A DNA stretch of 64,000 bases from Acinetobacter sp. ANC 3813. GTDB lineage: Bacteria > Pseudomonadota > Gammaproteobacteria > Pseudomonadales > Moraxellaceae. Under the pieces are notes generated by a model. It did not search any database. It worked only from the letters and a program-made list of their open reading frames with translations, and was not told the DNA's origin. The stretch lies in contig NZ_NEGK01000009.1 of assembly GCF_002135435.1 (NCBI RefSeq), positions 1 through 64,000 of the forward strand, given 5' to 3'. Below, one piece after another: positions 35,045-45,561 of the stretch. The translations under genes were made by a program, and so were the position numbers. Numbering within the stretch: the stretch's first letter is position 1; each line of letters opens with the position of its first letter.

Positions 35045-37726
35045 TTAAACCTCCAGCTTAAAGATTATTGGCTGCCAGCGTTTTAAACGCAGCGCATTGC
35101 TGATCACAAACACCGAAGACAGCGCCATCGCTGCAGCGGCAAATATCGGTGACAGTAATATGCCAAAGAATGGATACAGCACGCCCGCAGCGACAGGAAT
35201 CAGCGCGGCATTGTAAACAAAGGCCCAAAATAAGTTCTGACGTATGTTATTGATGGTTGCCGTACTCAGTCCAATGGCTGTTGGTACAGCCTGTAAATTG
35301 CCAGACATCAGTACCACATCAGCAGCTTCAATGGCGACATCTGTACCTGTCCCAATAGCAAGTCCTACATCAGCCTGCGCCAAAGCAGGTGCATCATTAA
35401 TCCCATCGCCAACAAAGGCCGTATGGCCATATTGCTGCTGCAGTTTTTTTACATGCTGTACTTTTTCATCAGGCAGTACTTCCGCAATCACTTCGTCGAT
35501 ATGCAGCTGCTTCGCAATCGCTTGCGCCGTATGGCGGTTATCGCCCGTAATCATTGCCACTTTCAAGCCCTGATCATGCAAAGCCTGTATCGCACTAAAG
35601 GTGGTGTCTTTAATCGGATCCGCCACGGCGATAATCGCAGCTAACTGCTGATCTATAGATACATACAATGGTGTTTTGCATTGCTCGCCCAATGCTGCAG
35701 CCGTATCTGCAAATGCAGAAGTATCTAAACCTAAATCCTGCATTAAACGGTCAGCGCCAATATGCAGCTGATACCCATTGACCTGCGCCTGAATGCCTGC
35801 GCCAGTAATAGAATCAAACGCGGTAACTTCTAAAAACTCCAGCTGTAAATCTTGTGCTGCCTGTACAATCGCATGAGCAATAGGATGTTCAGATTTTGCT
35901 TCTACCGAAGCCACCAAACGCAGCACCTCGTGCTCATCAAACTGTTCAGTTACTTGAAAATCAGTAAGTTTGGGCTTGCCTTCGGTTAGCGTTCCAGTTT
36001 TATCAACGGCGACCACTTGTGTTTCTTTTAATAGCTGTAAGGCTTCACCTTTACGGAACAGCACGCCTAACTCAGCACCTCGTCCTGTTCCTACCATAAT
36101 TGAAGTCGGTGTTGCCAAACCCATTGCACATGGACAAGCAATAATCAATACAGCGACCGCATTGACTAAGGCATAAGTCAAACTTGGCTCTGGACCAAAG
36201 AAATACCAGAGAATAAATATGATCAGCGCCAATAACATAACCACAGGTACAAACCATAACGTGACTTTATCCACTAAAGTTTGAATCGGCAATTTAGCGC
36301 CTTGCGCTTGCTCAACCAGTTGAATAATCTGAGAAAGAACTGAATCTTGGCCTACAGCTGTTGCACGGACCGTCAAGCTGCCATTTTGGTTCACTGTGCC
36401 GCCAACCACAGTTTGGCCTGCATTTTTTTCTACCGGAATGGGCTCGCCGCTAATCATAGACTCATCAATATAACTGCTGCCTGAAATGACTTCCCCATCT
36501 ACGGGTACACGTTCACCGGGACGGATTTCCAGCATCATCCCAGACTGAACTTGATCAATGCCCAATTCAACGTATTGACCATTTTGCTCAATCCGCGCAG
36601 TTTTCGGCTGCATCCTGACCAAATACTGTATGGCTTGTGAAGTGCGGCCTTTGGCACGCGCTTCTAAATAACGGCCCAGTAAAATCAGGGCAATAATCAC
36701 AGCGGCAGCTTCAAAGTACACATGCACGGTATTGCTAGGCAAAACCTGCGGCATAAAGGTTGCCACACAAGAGAAGACATAGGCTGAAAAAGTTCCTACG
36801 GCGACCAAAGAATTCATATCGGGCGCTGCGCGCAATAACGCAGGAACCCCATGCTGATAAAAACGGCGGCCTGGCAACAGCAAAATCAAAGTGGTTAGCG
36901 CAAACTGGATATACCAGCTGTTCTGCATGCCAATGGCGCTATGTATAAAATGATGGAACGCTGGAATCATATGCGATCCCATTTCCAACACAAAAACAGG
37001 AATCGCCAGCACCAAAGCAATGATCAAATCACGTTTTAATATTTCTTGCTCTTTCTGTTTTTTATCTGCATAGGATGACTGCTGATCTGCCTGTACTAAG
37101 GTCGCATCAAAACCAGCTTTTTTTACGGCGGCAACCAAGTCCGCTGCCTTACCGCCTTGGATAAAAGCTTTTTCAGTGGCTAAATTGACCGATGCGGACT
37201 GCACCCCATCGACTTTGTTCAGTGCTTTTTCAACCCGCGCAACACAAGAGGCGCAGGTCATGCCTTCAATGTTCAATTCTATTTTAGGCGCAGTCACTGC
37301 ATAACCAGCTTTTTCTACAGCGGCACGCAATTGAGCTGGTTCAACAGTGCTCAATACACGAACGGTGGCTTTTTCTGTGGCTAAATTGACTGAGACCTGC
37401 ACAACACCAGCGACTTTATTTAACGCTTTTTCCACACGTGCAACACAGGACGCACAAGTCATGCCTTCAATTGGCAGTTCAATATTTTTCTGCGCCACGT
37501 CATAGCCTGATTTTTCAATAGCTTGAATTATTAATTGGGTGTCTATGGGCAGAACACTGCTGACGATTGCTTTTTCTGTTGCTAAATTAACGGATGCTTC
37601 ATCTATCCCCTCAACTCTTTTTAATGCTTTTTCTACCCGTGCCACACAGGATGCGCAAGTCATGCCTTCCACATCAACACTAAGCTGACTTTTAACAGCA
37701 GTTGATGGATTTAATGCACCAGACAT
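35045..37726 (-). CDS. copA: Cu(I)-exporting P-type ATPase
   Basis: The start is at 37726 ([11 protein letters not shown]); an upstream in-frame ATG adds seven residues. The 893-residue protein has three N-terminal HMA domains, each with MTCASC (near residues 22, 90 and 158), one more than the common two. P-type motifs follow: CPC in IIACPCAMG within the membrane, DKTGTLTEG with the phosphorylated Asp, and [10 protein letters not shown]. It exports Cu(I) across the inner membrane. Upstream is a CueR-type promoter and downstream the cueR gene. Confidence 0.94.
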   Translation of the reverse strand: MSGALNPSTAVKSQLSVDVEGMTCASCVARVEKALKRVEGIDEASVNLATEKAIVSSVLPIDTQLIIQAIEKSGYDVAQKNIELPIEGMTCASCVARVEKALNKVAGVVQVSVNLATEKATVRVLSTVEPAQLRAAVEKAGYAVTAPKIELNIEGMTCASCVARVEKALNKVDGVQSASVNLATEKAFIQGGKAADLVAAVKKAGFDATLVQADQQSSYADKKQKEQEILKRDLIIALVLAIPVFVLEMGSHMIPAFHHFIHSAIGMQNSWYIQFALTTLILLLPGRRFYQHGVPALLRAAPDMNSLVAVGTFSAYVFSCVATFMPQVLPSNTVHVYFEAAAVIIALILLGRYLEARAKGRTSQAIQYLVRMQPKTARIEQNGQYVELGIDQVQSGMMLEIRPGERVPVDGEVISGSSYIDESMISGEPIPVEKNAGQTVVGGTVNQNGSLTVRATAVGQDSVLSQIIQLVEQAQGAKLPIQTLVDKVTLWFVPVVMLLALIIFILWYFFGPEPSLTYALVNAVAVLIIACPCAMGLATPTSIMVGTGRGAELGVLFRKGEALQLLKETQVVAVDKTGTLTEGKPKLTDFQVTEQFDEHEVLRLVASVEAKSEHPIAHAIVQAAQDLQLEFLEVTAFDSITGAGIQAQVNGYQLHIGADRLMQDLGLDTSAFADTAAALGEQCKTPLYVSIDQQLAAIIAVADPIKDTTFSAIQALHDQGLKVAMITGDNRHTAQAIAKQLHIDEVIAEVLPDEKVQHVKKLQQQYGHTAFVGDGINDAPALAQADVGLAIGTGTDVAIEAADVVLMSGNLQAVPTAIGLSTATINNIRQNLFWAFVYNAALIPVAAGVLYPFFGILLSPIFAAAAMALSSVFVISNALRLKRWQPIIFKLEV

Positions 37727-37764
37727 AATTTCGCTCCTGTACTTCACGCTAATTTAATATTTAT

Positions 37765-37795
37765 AGCTTAAACATTCCCATATTGGGAAGGTCAA
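37765..37795 (-). promoter_or_regulatory. CueR-type promoter of copA-cueR
   Basis: TTGACC and TAAGCT are 19 bases apart with the perfect palindrome TTCCCAATATGGGAA in the spacer. This is the arrangement a MerR protein untwists on activation. Confidence 0.88.
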
Positions 37796-37826
37796 GCGCT
37801 TTTTGAAATTGTTAAATCAAATACAT

Positions 37827-37858
37827 AAAAAAACAGGCTATAAATAGCCTGTTTTTTT
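37827..37858 (-). terminator. Terminator of cysK
   Basis: A 14-bp arm (A-run plus CAGGCTA) pairs with TAGCCTG plus T-run over a TAAA loop, 43 bases after the cysK stop. Confidence 0.88.
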
Positions 37859-37900
37859 ATGTTCAACTGATTCTGTTTTACATCATGTATTTTTAAATGC

Positions 37901-38899
37901 TCAATCAGCAGAAATATCTTCAAACAGTACAGAAGATAAATACCGCTCACCCGCATCTGGTAAAATGACAACAATGGTTTTGCCTGCATTTTCAGGACGT
38001 GCAGCAAGCTGAGCTGCCGCAGCCATTGCCGCGCCACTTGAAATACCAACTAGAATACCTTCAGAAGTAGCGGTTTTACGTGCCCATTCAATAGCAGTAG
38101 CACTTTCAATTTGAATCACTTCATCCACTAAATCTAAATCTAAGTTTTTAGGAATGAAGTTTGCGCCAATCCCTTGGATCTTATGTGGCCCTGGCGTTAG
38201 AGTTTCACCGCGTTTTGCTTGACCAATAATTGGAGATTCTGCAGGTTCTACAGCAACAGAATAAATCGGCTGGTTTTTAACTTTCTCAAAATAACGTGAA
38301 ATACCCGAAATCGTTCCGCCTGTACCCACGCCTGCGACTAAAATATCAACTTTACCGCCCGTAGCTTCCCAAATTTCTGGGCCAGTGGTTAGTTCATGAA
38401 TTTTAGGGTTTGCTGGATTTTCAAACTGCTGCGGTAAATAGTAGGTTTCAGGATGTTCCTGAGCCAAACGCTCAGCTTCTTCTACTGCACCTTTCATGCC
38501 TTTTGCAGGCTCGGTTAAAACCAAGTTTGCGCCAAATGCCTTTAACACTTTACGGCGCTCAATACTCATGCTGGCTGGCATAGTCAACGTAATATCATAA
38601 CCCTTTGCTGCGGCGACAAATGCCAATGCAATCCCAGTATTGCCGCTGGTAGGTTCAACAATATGCATGCCTGGTTTTAGCAAGCCTTTTTCTTCTGCAT
38701 CTGCAACCAATGCTGCCCCAATACGGCACTTGACAGAAAATGCAGGATTTCGGCTTTCTACTTTTGCTAAAACTGTCGCATCGCCTGAAATTGCACGATT
38801 AATACGAACCAACGGCGTATTGCCAATAGCCTCTGCATTATTGCTGTATACTGCAATGCCTAAATTCGCTGTTGCTGGAAATGCTGAATCTGTTGTCAT
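37901..38899 (-). CDS. cysK: Cysteine synthase A (O-acetylserine sulfhydrylase)
   Basis: A 332-residue PLP enzyme from the ATG at 38899, chosen because AAGGAAAG lies just upstream; a longer frame adds 16 unlikely residues. The PLP lysine is Lys57 in FSVKCRIG, the substrate loop is [10 protein letters not shown], and the phosphate-binding loop is [10 protein letters not shown]. It makes cysteine from O-acetylserine and sulfide. The divergent gene is a two-cysteine ArsR-family regulator followed by a SulP permease, forming a sulfur-related block. Confidence 0.93.
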   Translation of the reverse strand: MTTDSAFPATANLGIAVYSNNAEAIGNTPLVRINRAISGDATVLAKVESRNPAFSVKCRIGAALVADAEEKGLLKPGMHIVEPTSGNTGIALAFVAAAKGYDITLTMPASMSIERRKVLKAFGANLVLTEPAKGMKGAVEEAERLAQEHPETYYLPQQFENPANPKIHELTTGPEIWEATGGKVDILVAGVGTGGTISGISRYFEKVKNQPIYSVAVEPAESPIIGQAKRGETLTPGPHKIQGIGANFIPKNLDLDLVDEVIQIESATAIEWARKTATSEGILVGISSGAAMAAAAQLAARPENAGKTIVVILPDAGERYLSSVLFEDISAD

Positions 38900-38970
38900 G
38901 AGTCTTTCCTTGATATTTTTTACATCAAAAAGTTCATTGAACATCATACAATTATTTGTCCATTACGGTG

Positions 38971-38989
38971 TATAATTACTTGTATAATT
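38971..38989. promoter_or_regulatory. AT-rich repeated element in the cysK-regulator gap
   Basis: TATAATT appears twice (TATAATTACTTGTATAATT) about 70 bases upstream of cysK. A second palindrome, TATACGTATA, lies at 39140-39149 near the regulator start. Either could be the operator of the divergent ArsR-family protein. Confidence 0.35.
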
Positions 38990-39186
38990 TAAAAATACAG
39001 GACTATTCACGTTTTTCTGCGCAAATAGGAAGCAATAAGAATATTTGATGTTAAATTATATTGCATATAAAAAAATCTGATTACAAATGTCACTAAAAAC
39101 CATAAAAATTTAGAATTTTAACCATGTATTTAAGTCGGATATACGTATACTAAAAAGAGTTGCAGAAGCAGAGTGGAACCCCCTGA

Positions 39187-39510
39187 ATGAACAGCAATCT
39201 TGAAATCACAACCATGCGTGATTCCGCAGATTTAGTGGTTGGCGTTTTAAAATCACTAGCAAACACTGACCGTTTGTTAATCTTGTGCCATTTAGCGCAG
39301 GAGGAATTGAACGTCTCCCAGATTGAACAAATTACCAATATTAACCAGCCTACCTTGTCTCAGCAGCTAATGATGCTGCGTAAAAGTGATGTGGTCACTA
39401 CCCGCCGCGACGGTAAGCAAATTTATTATTCTATTAAAGATCCAAATTTGCTGGTGATCTTACAAACTTTGTATGATTTATACTGCAATAAAGAATACGA
39501 TGCGGCTTAA
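39187..39510 (+). CDS. ArsR-family repressor of the BigR/YgaV (persulfide-sensing) type
   Basis: A 107-residue winged-helix protein (VSQIEQITNINQPTLSQQLMMLR as recognition region). It lacks the metal-site motifs of SmtB/ArsR but has exactly two Cys, Cys34 in LLILCHLAQ and Cys100 near the C-terminus (DLYCNKEY). This is the pair that forms a persulfide bridge in SqrR/BigR/YgaV. It is divergent from cysK and upstream of a SulP transporter, fitting sulfide or persulfide control. The assignment rests on Cys placement and context. Confidence 0.8.
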   Translation: MNSNLEITTMRDSADLVVGVLKSLANTDRLLILCHLAQEELNVSQIEQITNINQPTLSQQLMMLRKSDVVTTRRDGKQIYYSIKDPNLLVILQTLYDLYCNKEYDAA

Positions 39511-39762
39511 TAAGCATCTTTAATGCTGACAGCAGAAACCAACAATTAAATGATTGGCAGCATTTCAATCCCTTCAATGTGATTTTTTAATTTTTCTTTT
39601 TTTATAATCTTTATTTTTCAATTTAATATACTTTTTTAATCTTTTACTCAATCTGCATTTCACGCCATCATTTTAAGACTGTTCAAAACGGACTGTTTTC
39701 ACCTGAGACTTCTTAGCATTTTTTATGCATAATATATATTAAATTGTGATTTAGAATTTTGT

Positions 39763-41499
39763 ATGCCAGATTTCATCCCGCGTATGCTTCAGCTTATCCC
39801 TGCTTGGCAATGGCTCAAGAACTATAATGCCGGCAAATTTAAATCTGACCTTTTAGCTTCACTGATTGTCATAGCAATGCTGGTTCCGCAAGGTATGGCC
39901 TATGCCATGCTGGCTGGTTTACCTCCCATTATGGGCTTATATGCCAGCATGATTCCAATGATCATCTATGCGGTATTAGGCGGCAGCACAACTTTATCAA
40001 TTGGTCCAGTTGCCATTATTTCTATGATGACATTTGCGACTTTAAACCCACTGTTTGAAGCTGGATCGCCTGTATTTATAGAAGCTGCCATGCTGCTTGC
40101 TTTGATGGTCGGCATCATTTCGATGCTATTGGGCCTATTCCGCTTTGGTTTTCTTATTCAGCTGATCAGCCATCCAGTTATTAAAAGTTTTATCATTGCT
40201 TCAGCTTTACTGATTGCGCTTGGACAGTTTAAGTTTTTGGTTGATGTGCCGCTAAATGGAAACAGCATTCCTGAGTTTGTAATGAGCATGTGGCAATATC
40301 TGAGTTTCACGCACTTTGCTTCTCTGGTTTTTGGTTTAGCTTCTATTTTGTTTTTAATCTATTTTCCAAAGCTGCTGAACCGGTCAGCACTCAGCGAAAA
40401 TGTAAAATCTATCCCCTTTATCATCAAGGCTGTACCGCTCATTTTGGTGGTCATTTCTATTGGCTTAACCCTAAGTTTGGGGCTTAAAGATTTAGGCATA
40501 AAAACCGTTGGTGAAATTCCATCAGGTTTCCCGCCTATAGCTGTTCCGCATTGGACTTGGGAACTGGTCCAAAAGCTGCTACCTGGGGCGGCAATGATTG
40601 CCATGATCAGCTTTATTGAATCTTTATCTATTGCTCAAGCTACCGCTTTACAGCAAAGAAGCAACTTGAACAGCAACCAAGAGCTGCTGGCTTTAGGCGT
40701 TGCTAATATTAGCGCAGGCCTTAGCTCTGCCTTTCCCGTAACGGGCAGCCTATCCCGCACCGTTGTGAATGCAGATGCAGGCGCAAGAAGTCCTATGGCG
40801 GGCATCCTGTCCTCACTGATGATCATTGTCGTTACTTTATTCTTCACTGGCTTTTTTAAAGATTTACCTTTGGTTATTTTAGCCGCGACCATCATTGTCT
40901 CAATCTGGAAACTCGTCGATTTCAAACCGTTTATCGAAACCTGGCGCTATTCAAAAGCTGATGGCTTTGCTATGTGGATCACTTTCTTTGGTGTGATTTT
41001 TATTGATATTTCTACGGGCTTAATTATTGGCATTATTTCAACCTTTATCTTAATGCTGTGGAGGATTAGCCGACCGCATATGGCTATTATTGGCCTAGTT
41101 GAAGGTACGCAGCATTTCCGCAATGTTCAGCGCTATCACACCCTAACCACGCCAGAAGTTTTATCCGTGCGTATAGATGAAAACCTGACATTTTTAAACT
41201 CAAATGCGTTGAAAGGTTTCTTAATCAATGAGATTAGTCTGCACCCTCAATTAAAGCATGTGATTATAAATTGTTCGAGTATCAGTAGCATTGATTATAG
41301 CGCCTTGGAAATGCTGGAAGAGATCAACAATGAGCTTAAAAAACTCAACATTAATTTGCATTTCTCTGAAGTCAAAGGCCCTGTTATGGATAGGCTGCAG
41401 CAATCAAGAATGCTGTCGCACTTGAGCGGGCAAATCTATTTAACCCACTATAAAGCGATACAAAGCCTAGCGCCTCAAGTGTTTGAATACCAAATTTAA
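39763..41499 (+). CDS. SulP-family anion permease with STAS domain
   Basis: A 578-residue inner-membrane protein. About 12-14 membrane segments follow the SulP start VPQGMAYAMLAGLPPIMGLYAS near residue 40, and a C-terminal STAS domain lies at about 455-570 (ISSIDYSALEMLEEI). SulP proteins carry sulfate, bicarbonate or dicarboxylates. The neighbouring persulfide-type regulator and cysK favour sulfate or sulfite, but bicarbonate cannot be excluded. A 250-base gap separates it from the regulator, so it may have its own promoter. Confidence 0.85.
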   Translation: MPDFIPRMLQLIPAWQWLKNYNAGKFKSDLLASLIVIAMLVPQGMAYAMLAGLPPIMGLYASMIPMIIYAVLGGSTTLSIGPVAIISMMTFATLNPLFEAGSPVFIEAAMLLALMVGIISMLLGLFRFGFLIQLISHPVIKSFIIASALLIALGQFKFLVDVPLNGNSIPEFVMSMWQYLSFTHFASLVFGLASILFLIYFPKLLNRSALSENVKSIPFIIKAVPLILVVISIGLTLSLGLKDLGIKTVGEIPSGFPPIAVPHWTWELVQKLLPGAAMIAMISFIESLSIAQATALQQRSNLNSNQELLALGVANISAGLSSAFPVTGSLSRTVVNADAGARSPMAGILSSLMIIVVTLFFTGFFKDLPLVILAATIIVSIWKLVDFKPFIETWRYSKADGFAMWITFFGVIFIDISTGLIIGIISTFILMLWRISRPHMAIIGLVEGTQHFRNVQRYHTLTTPEVLSVRIDENLTFLNSNALKGFLINEISLHPQLKHVIINCSSISSIDYSALEMLEEINNELKKLNINLHFSEVKGPVMDRLQQSRMLSHLSGQIYLTHYKAIQSLAPQVFEYQI

Positions 41500-41705
41500 A
41501 GAAATTTTACGGAAAATTTGGCCGGTAATTGTTTAAGACGTATGCTTTTTCTGTTTTATTATTATGCATTTTTATAAAATATAAACTTTAAAAATAGTGA
41601 CTTAGCTTTTATATTAAAATTTCTGCCAAGCATATAAGATTTTCAGTATAAAATATCCGCCTTATTTTCTTCAATTTGTCATCGTAATTCTGACAAGGCA
41701 CTCCT

Positions 41706-42902
41706 ATGTTTTCTGCATTCACGCGTTTGAGTTTAGTAACCCGAATTATTATCGCCATCATTTTAGGCGTATTGGTTGCAAGCCTATTTCCAAACGCAGC
41801 ACCTTATTTAAGTTTGCTGGGTGACTTATTCATTAAGGCACTTAAATCTGTTGCCCCAATTCTTGTCTTTGTACTTGTATTATCGTCTATTGCTAATTTT
41901 AAAGTCGGCGGCAGCAATGCTTACATTAAGCCAATTATGCTGATGTACGCTTTGGGCATGTTCTTTGCGGCTCTCGCAGCTGTAATCTCAAGTACACTAT
42001 TTCCAAGCACATTGTTCTTGGACATGCCCGCACAGGCAGAGTTGACTCCTCCAGGCAGTTTAGCTGAAATCTTGAAAAATCTTCTTTTAAGCTTTGTAGC
42101 GAACCCTGTTACTGCAATTGGTGAAGCCAACTTTATCGGTATTTTGGCATGGGCGGTTGCGCTTGGTATTGCCTTCCGTCATTCGTCTGAGCAAACAAAA
42201 GCATTTTTATCGGATGCAGCTGAAGCAGTGAATAAAGTGATCCGTTTAGTGATCAACTTCGCTCCATTTGGTATTTTCGGCTTGGTTACTGTGACTTTCG
42301 CAGAAGCAGGTTTAAGTACTCTCGCGAGCTATGCGCACTTATTGGCGGTACTATTAGGAACAATGCTATTTGTTGCTGTCGTCATCAACCCCATTATGGT
42401 TGCATTCATGACACGCTCAAACCCATATCCACTGGTTTTCCAGTGTTTACGTGAAAGCGGCATTACGGCATTCTTTACCCGCAGCTCTGCAGCCAATATT
42501 CCAGTTAACTTAGACCTTGCAAAACGCCTTGGCGTACCTGAAGCAACAGCAAGTGTTGCCATTCCTTTAGGCGCAGCCATTAACATGGCAGGCGCATCGG
42601 TAACAATTACTGTTTTGACTTTGGCTACGGTAAACACTTTAGGCATTTCAGTTGATTTCACCACCATGCTGATATTATCTGTAGTTGCGACTATTTCTGC
42701 ATGCGGCGCATCAGGTGTTGCCGGCGGTTCACTGCTTTTGATTCCTGTTGCTTGCGGCCTATTCGGCATTTCATCAGATATTGCTATGCAAGTTGTGGCT
42801 ATTGGCATGGTTATCAGTGTATTGCAAGATTCTACAGAAACAGCTTTGAACTCTTCGACTGATGTATTATTTACTGCAGCAGTAGATCGTGGTTTAAGAT
42901 AA
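41706..42902 (+). CDS. sstT: Serine/threonine:Na+ symporter
   Basis: A 398-residue dicarboxylate/amino acid:cation symporter family protein of SstT length. Recognisable segments are [24 protein letters not shown] near residue 37, [24 protein letters not shown] near 258, the [19 protein letters not shown] hairpin, and [26 protein letters not shown] near 340. These match SstT closely. It imports serine and threonine with sodium. It stands alone between SulP and a DUF1275 gene. Confidence 0.9.
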   Translation: MFSAFTRLSLVTRIIIAIILGVLVASLFPNAAPYLSLLGDLFIKALKSVAPILVFVLVLSSIANFKVGGSNAYIKPIMLMYALGMFFAALAAVISSTLFPSTLFLDMPAQAELTPPGSLAEILKNLLLSFVANPVTAIGEANFIGILAWAVALGIAFRHSSEQTKAFLSDAAEAVNKVIRLVINFAPFGIFGLVTVTFAEAGLSTLASYAHLLAVLLGTMLFVAVVINPIMVAFMTRSNPYPLVFQCLRESGITAFFTRSSAANIPVNLDLAKRLGVPEATASVAIPLGAAINMAGASVTITVLTLATVNTLGISVDFTTMLILSVVATISACGASGVAGGSLLLIPVACGLFGISSDIAMQVVAIGMVISVLQDSTETALNSSTDVLFTAAVDRGLR

Positions 42903-42938
42903 TATACTGTTATATGTATATTAATTATTCAAAGCACT

Positions 42939-43613
42939 ATGCCTTTTTATACTTTGCCTCTTTGGGTTCAACTGGGGGCTTTCTTTCTCGCATTTAATGC
43001 GGGCATGATTAACGTACTCGGACTGGTCACTGTTTTACACCAGTCCGTTTCTCACATGACTGGCAATGTCAGCATGCTTGCGCAAGCCATCACCAATTGG
43101 CAACCCTCCTCAATACTTTACCTCTTTCTGATTACCCTTTCCTATGTCGTGGGTTCGTTTTATAGCGGACTGATTTTGGGCAATAGCCAGTTCCGTTTTG
43201 GACGCTTGTACGGTATTCCATTAAGCCTAGTAGCATTATTTATTTTTCTATGCTGGCTGCTGTTGCCGTATTTCCCACGTTACGCCTTATTATGGGCCTG
43301 TGTCGCAATGGGTGTGCAAAATGCTATGGTAAGCCATTACAAGGGCACAATCATCCGTACAACGCATTTATCGGGTGTTTTGACAGATTTAGGACTTGCT
43401 TTGGGCTACCGCGCGCGTGGATTAGAGGTAGAATCCAAACGCGTTTTATTACACTTGCTTATTTTAATCGGATTTTTTCTGGGTGGCCTTCTTGCCAGCT
43501 TGATTTATCCTTTATTAAAATTAAACGCATTTCTCATCCCAGCTTTGTTTAGCTTTATGCTTAGCATGGCATATTGGGTTATCTATTTACGTTATCGACA
43601 TCGTCAAAATTAA
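42939..43613 (+). CDS. DUF1275 (YoaK-like) membrane protein
   Basis: A 224-residue protein with about six membrane segments. It contains the family start AFNAGMINVLGLV and VSHMTGNVSMLA near residue 35, followed by GVQNAMVSHYKGTIIRTTHLSGVLTDLG near 128, the YoaK/DUF1275 pattern. Function is unknown. It starts 36 bases after sstT and ends 13 bases before the next start, so these may be cotranscribed. Confidence 0.83.
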   Translation: MPFYTLPLWVQLGAFFLAFNAGMINVLGLVTVLHQSVSHMTGNVSMLAQAITNWQPSSILYLFLITLSYVVGSFYSGLILGNSQFRFGRLYGIPLSLVALFIFLCWLLLPYFPRYALLWACVAMGVQNAMVSHYKGTIIRTTHLSGVLTDLGLALGYRARGLEVESKRVLLHLLILIGFFLGGLLASLIYPLLKLNAFLIPALFSFMLSMAYWVIYLRYRHRQN

Positions 43614-43626
43614 TTTGGAACATCTT

Positions 43627-44163
43627 ATGGTTAAAAATGCACTACAGGCCCAACTGCTTAAAGCAGGTTTAGTCGATAACAAAAAGGCCAAAAAACTTTC
43701 AAAACAAGCCGTACACGAACAGCGTACAGGCCAAAGCGATGAAGCTGCGGTTAAAGCCAAAATTGCACAAGACCAGCAGCAAAAACAAGCACGCGATCAA
43801 GCAATTGAGCAAGAGAAAAAAGCTGTATTACAAGAAAAAGAGCTTAAAGCGTCTATTGTTCAAATGATCAGTCAACACAAAATCCGTGAAACAAATGGGG
43901 ATTCAAGCTTTCAGTTTATCGATAACGCTAAAATTAAAAAAGTGTACATCAACCAGCAAATCTACAATGCGCTTGTTGCCGGCAGTCTCGTCATTGCCAA
44001 AGAGGGCGATAGCTATGCTTTCTTACCCAAAGCATTAGCAGATCGCATTAATGCGAAAATGGAAGGCTTTATTATTGTGAATAATTCTGAGCAGAATTTA
44101 CAGACGACTGATGAAGATGATCCGTATGCGGCTTATGTTATTCCTGATGATCTAATGTGGTAA
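43627..44163 (+). CDS. DUF2058 (YaiL-like) nucleoprotein/polysome-associated protein
   Basis: The start is at 43627 (MVKNALQAQLLKAGLV) with GGAA six bases upstream, in preference to a TTG at 43615. A 178-residue, highly charged, Lys/Gln-rich protein whose coiled-coil-like first 80 residues (KKAKKLSKQAVHEQR) precede a small folded C-terminal part with KIKKVYINQQIYNAL. This is the DUF2058/YaiL family. Role uncertain. Confidence 0.82.
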   Translation: MVKNALQAQLLKAGLVDNKKAKKLSKQAVHEQRTGQSDEAAVKAKIAQDQQQKQARDQAIEQEKKAVLQEKELKASIVQMISQHKIRETNGDSSFQFIDNAKIKKVYINQQIYNALVAGSLVIAKEGDSYAFLPKALADRINAKMEGFIIVNNSEQNLQTTDEDDPYAAYVIPDDLMW

Positions 44164-44176
44164 GTTTCAAAACATT

Positions 44177-44202
44177 AAAGCTCCCATCTCGGGGCTTTTT
44201 TA
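44177..44202 (+). terminator. Terminator after the DUF2058 gene
   Basis: AAAGCTCC and GGGGCTTT pair over CATCTC with one wobble and lead into a T run. Confidence 0.75.
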
Positions 44203-44305
44203 TTTCATCAATAGCTTCATCAAAGGATGGATTAAGGCATACTTAAGTCGTTTTCCTTGCGCAATTTAGACTACTCTAGTTATTTGTTTTATAAGATATA
44301 AAATT

Positions 44306-44336
44306 AAAAAAACCGCAACTTGTTGCGGTTTTTTTT
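44306..44336 (-). terminator. Terminator of the 93-residue protein gene
   Basis: AACCGCAA and TTGCGGTT with flanking A and T runs over a CTTG loop, directly downstream of the minus-strand gene. Confidence 0.88.
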
Positions 44337-44344
44337 ATGATGAC

Positions 44345-44626
44345 TTAATCCATTTCCCGTTCAAACTGCTTTGCCACCCACCCGATAAACTCTTGCTTAT
44401 CTGCAATGGTTGGTGCGGTATGCGTAGAGATGACTTTATAAATACCGTTAAATACACCTTTGAAAGTGTAAGGTTTTATTGATTCAAAATTTATATTATC
44501 CCCCTCATGCAATTCCTTAAATAAAATATGTAATTGCATAAACTGGCTTTTGGACTGAAAATAAGGTTTTTCGAGTACAAAATTATAAATTTGCTCAATA
44601 ATTAATGTTGAATTTAATTTTTTCAT
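44345..44626 (-). CDS. Unrecognised 93-residue protein
   Basis: A small soluble protein I cannot place. It is rich in aromatic residues (FNGIYKVI, PYFQSKSQF) with an acidic tail (FEREMD), and has no signal peptide or membrane segment. A ribosome-binding site, GGGGG, lies about 10 bases upstream, and a strong terminator follows, which supports a real gene. It is AT-rich and borders the long AT-rich gap to its right, so it could be an accessory gene. Confidence 0.55.
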   Translation of the reverse strand: MKKLNSTLIIEQIYNFVLEKPYFQSKSQFMQLHILFKELHEGDNINFESIKPYTFKGVFNGIYKVISTHTAPTIADKQEFIGWVAKQFEREMD

Positions 44627-44639
44627 ATTATTTACCCCC

Positions 44640-45561
44640 TGATTCTTTAATAAGAATGGACGCTCAATATACGTGAAAGATGCAATATTTAGTTAATGAT
44701 TTTCTTTATAAAATTATGATTAATTATTGTTTTTTCAATTTTCACAGATACAAAATGCCATTCCAAAATAGATATTAAATCATATAAAATAAAACCTTAC
44801 AAAACTTATGTATTTTCAAACAAAAAAGAAAAATTTAATAACTAAAATTTGTCAATATCATTTGCAGCCATAACTTATACTGCAATTTTCAACAAATCTT
44901 TAAAAACATATATTTAAATTAAACTTTATAAAATTTTTATAGATTATATTTAAATAATTATTAATATATATTTATTATTAAACCTTAATAAAAAAATAAT
45001 ATTTCCCAAAAAAATAACCATAAAAACAACATAAATGATAATTCAAGCTAAAACAACATTCAAAATAATAAAAATTTTCTAGATTGTTGCCGCAGCTATG
45101 AGAAATGCGTTTATGCAAAAAGCCTTGCTGCAAATAATCATTCATTTTAAACATTGGCTAAACGATCCAATGCTGCATCTTTACAACGTGTTACACCTAA
45201 ACTCAAATTACAGCGGTATTAGCGTTATCTTTCATTGCTTGCAGGGACATAAGCCCCAAGAAATACTCCTATGACTAGCATCATCTTCCAGTTTGTTTCA
45301 ACAACACAATTTATATATTTAACGAAGTATGTAAACAGCTATACACTTTTTCCTAATGATGCTGCGACAGAGATGAGCATTACAGCCAATATTTAAGCAC
45401 AAAAAAAGTGCATAAAAAGTGAAACAAAAAATTACTTTACTCCAAACTGTAGCCATTTTTCATAAAAACACAGCATTAAACAGCTTAAAATGTTAAAAAG
45501 TCATCAGAGAAAGCTATACGAATGTGTTAAAGCTAGAGTTAAAGATGAGATAGGTAGCAAC
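44640..45561. other. AT-rich intergenic stretch without a convincing gene
   Basis: About 900 bases, in its first half strongly AT-rich (TATTAAATAATTA-type sequence), less so from 45060. I see no terminator, tRNA or known RNA. A 58-codon frame at 45098-45274 lacks a ribosome-binding site. It may be the remnant of a lost gene or an unrecognised RNA region upstream of the ABC exporter. Confidence 0.4.

Noticed and set aside
45098..45274. 58-codon frame in the AT-rich gap
   Set aside because: No ribosome-binding site, no recognisable protein features, unusual codon mix; probably chance.
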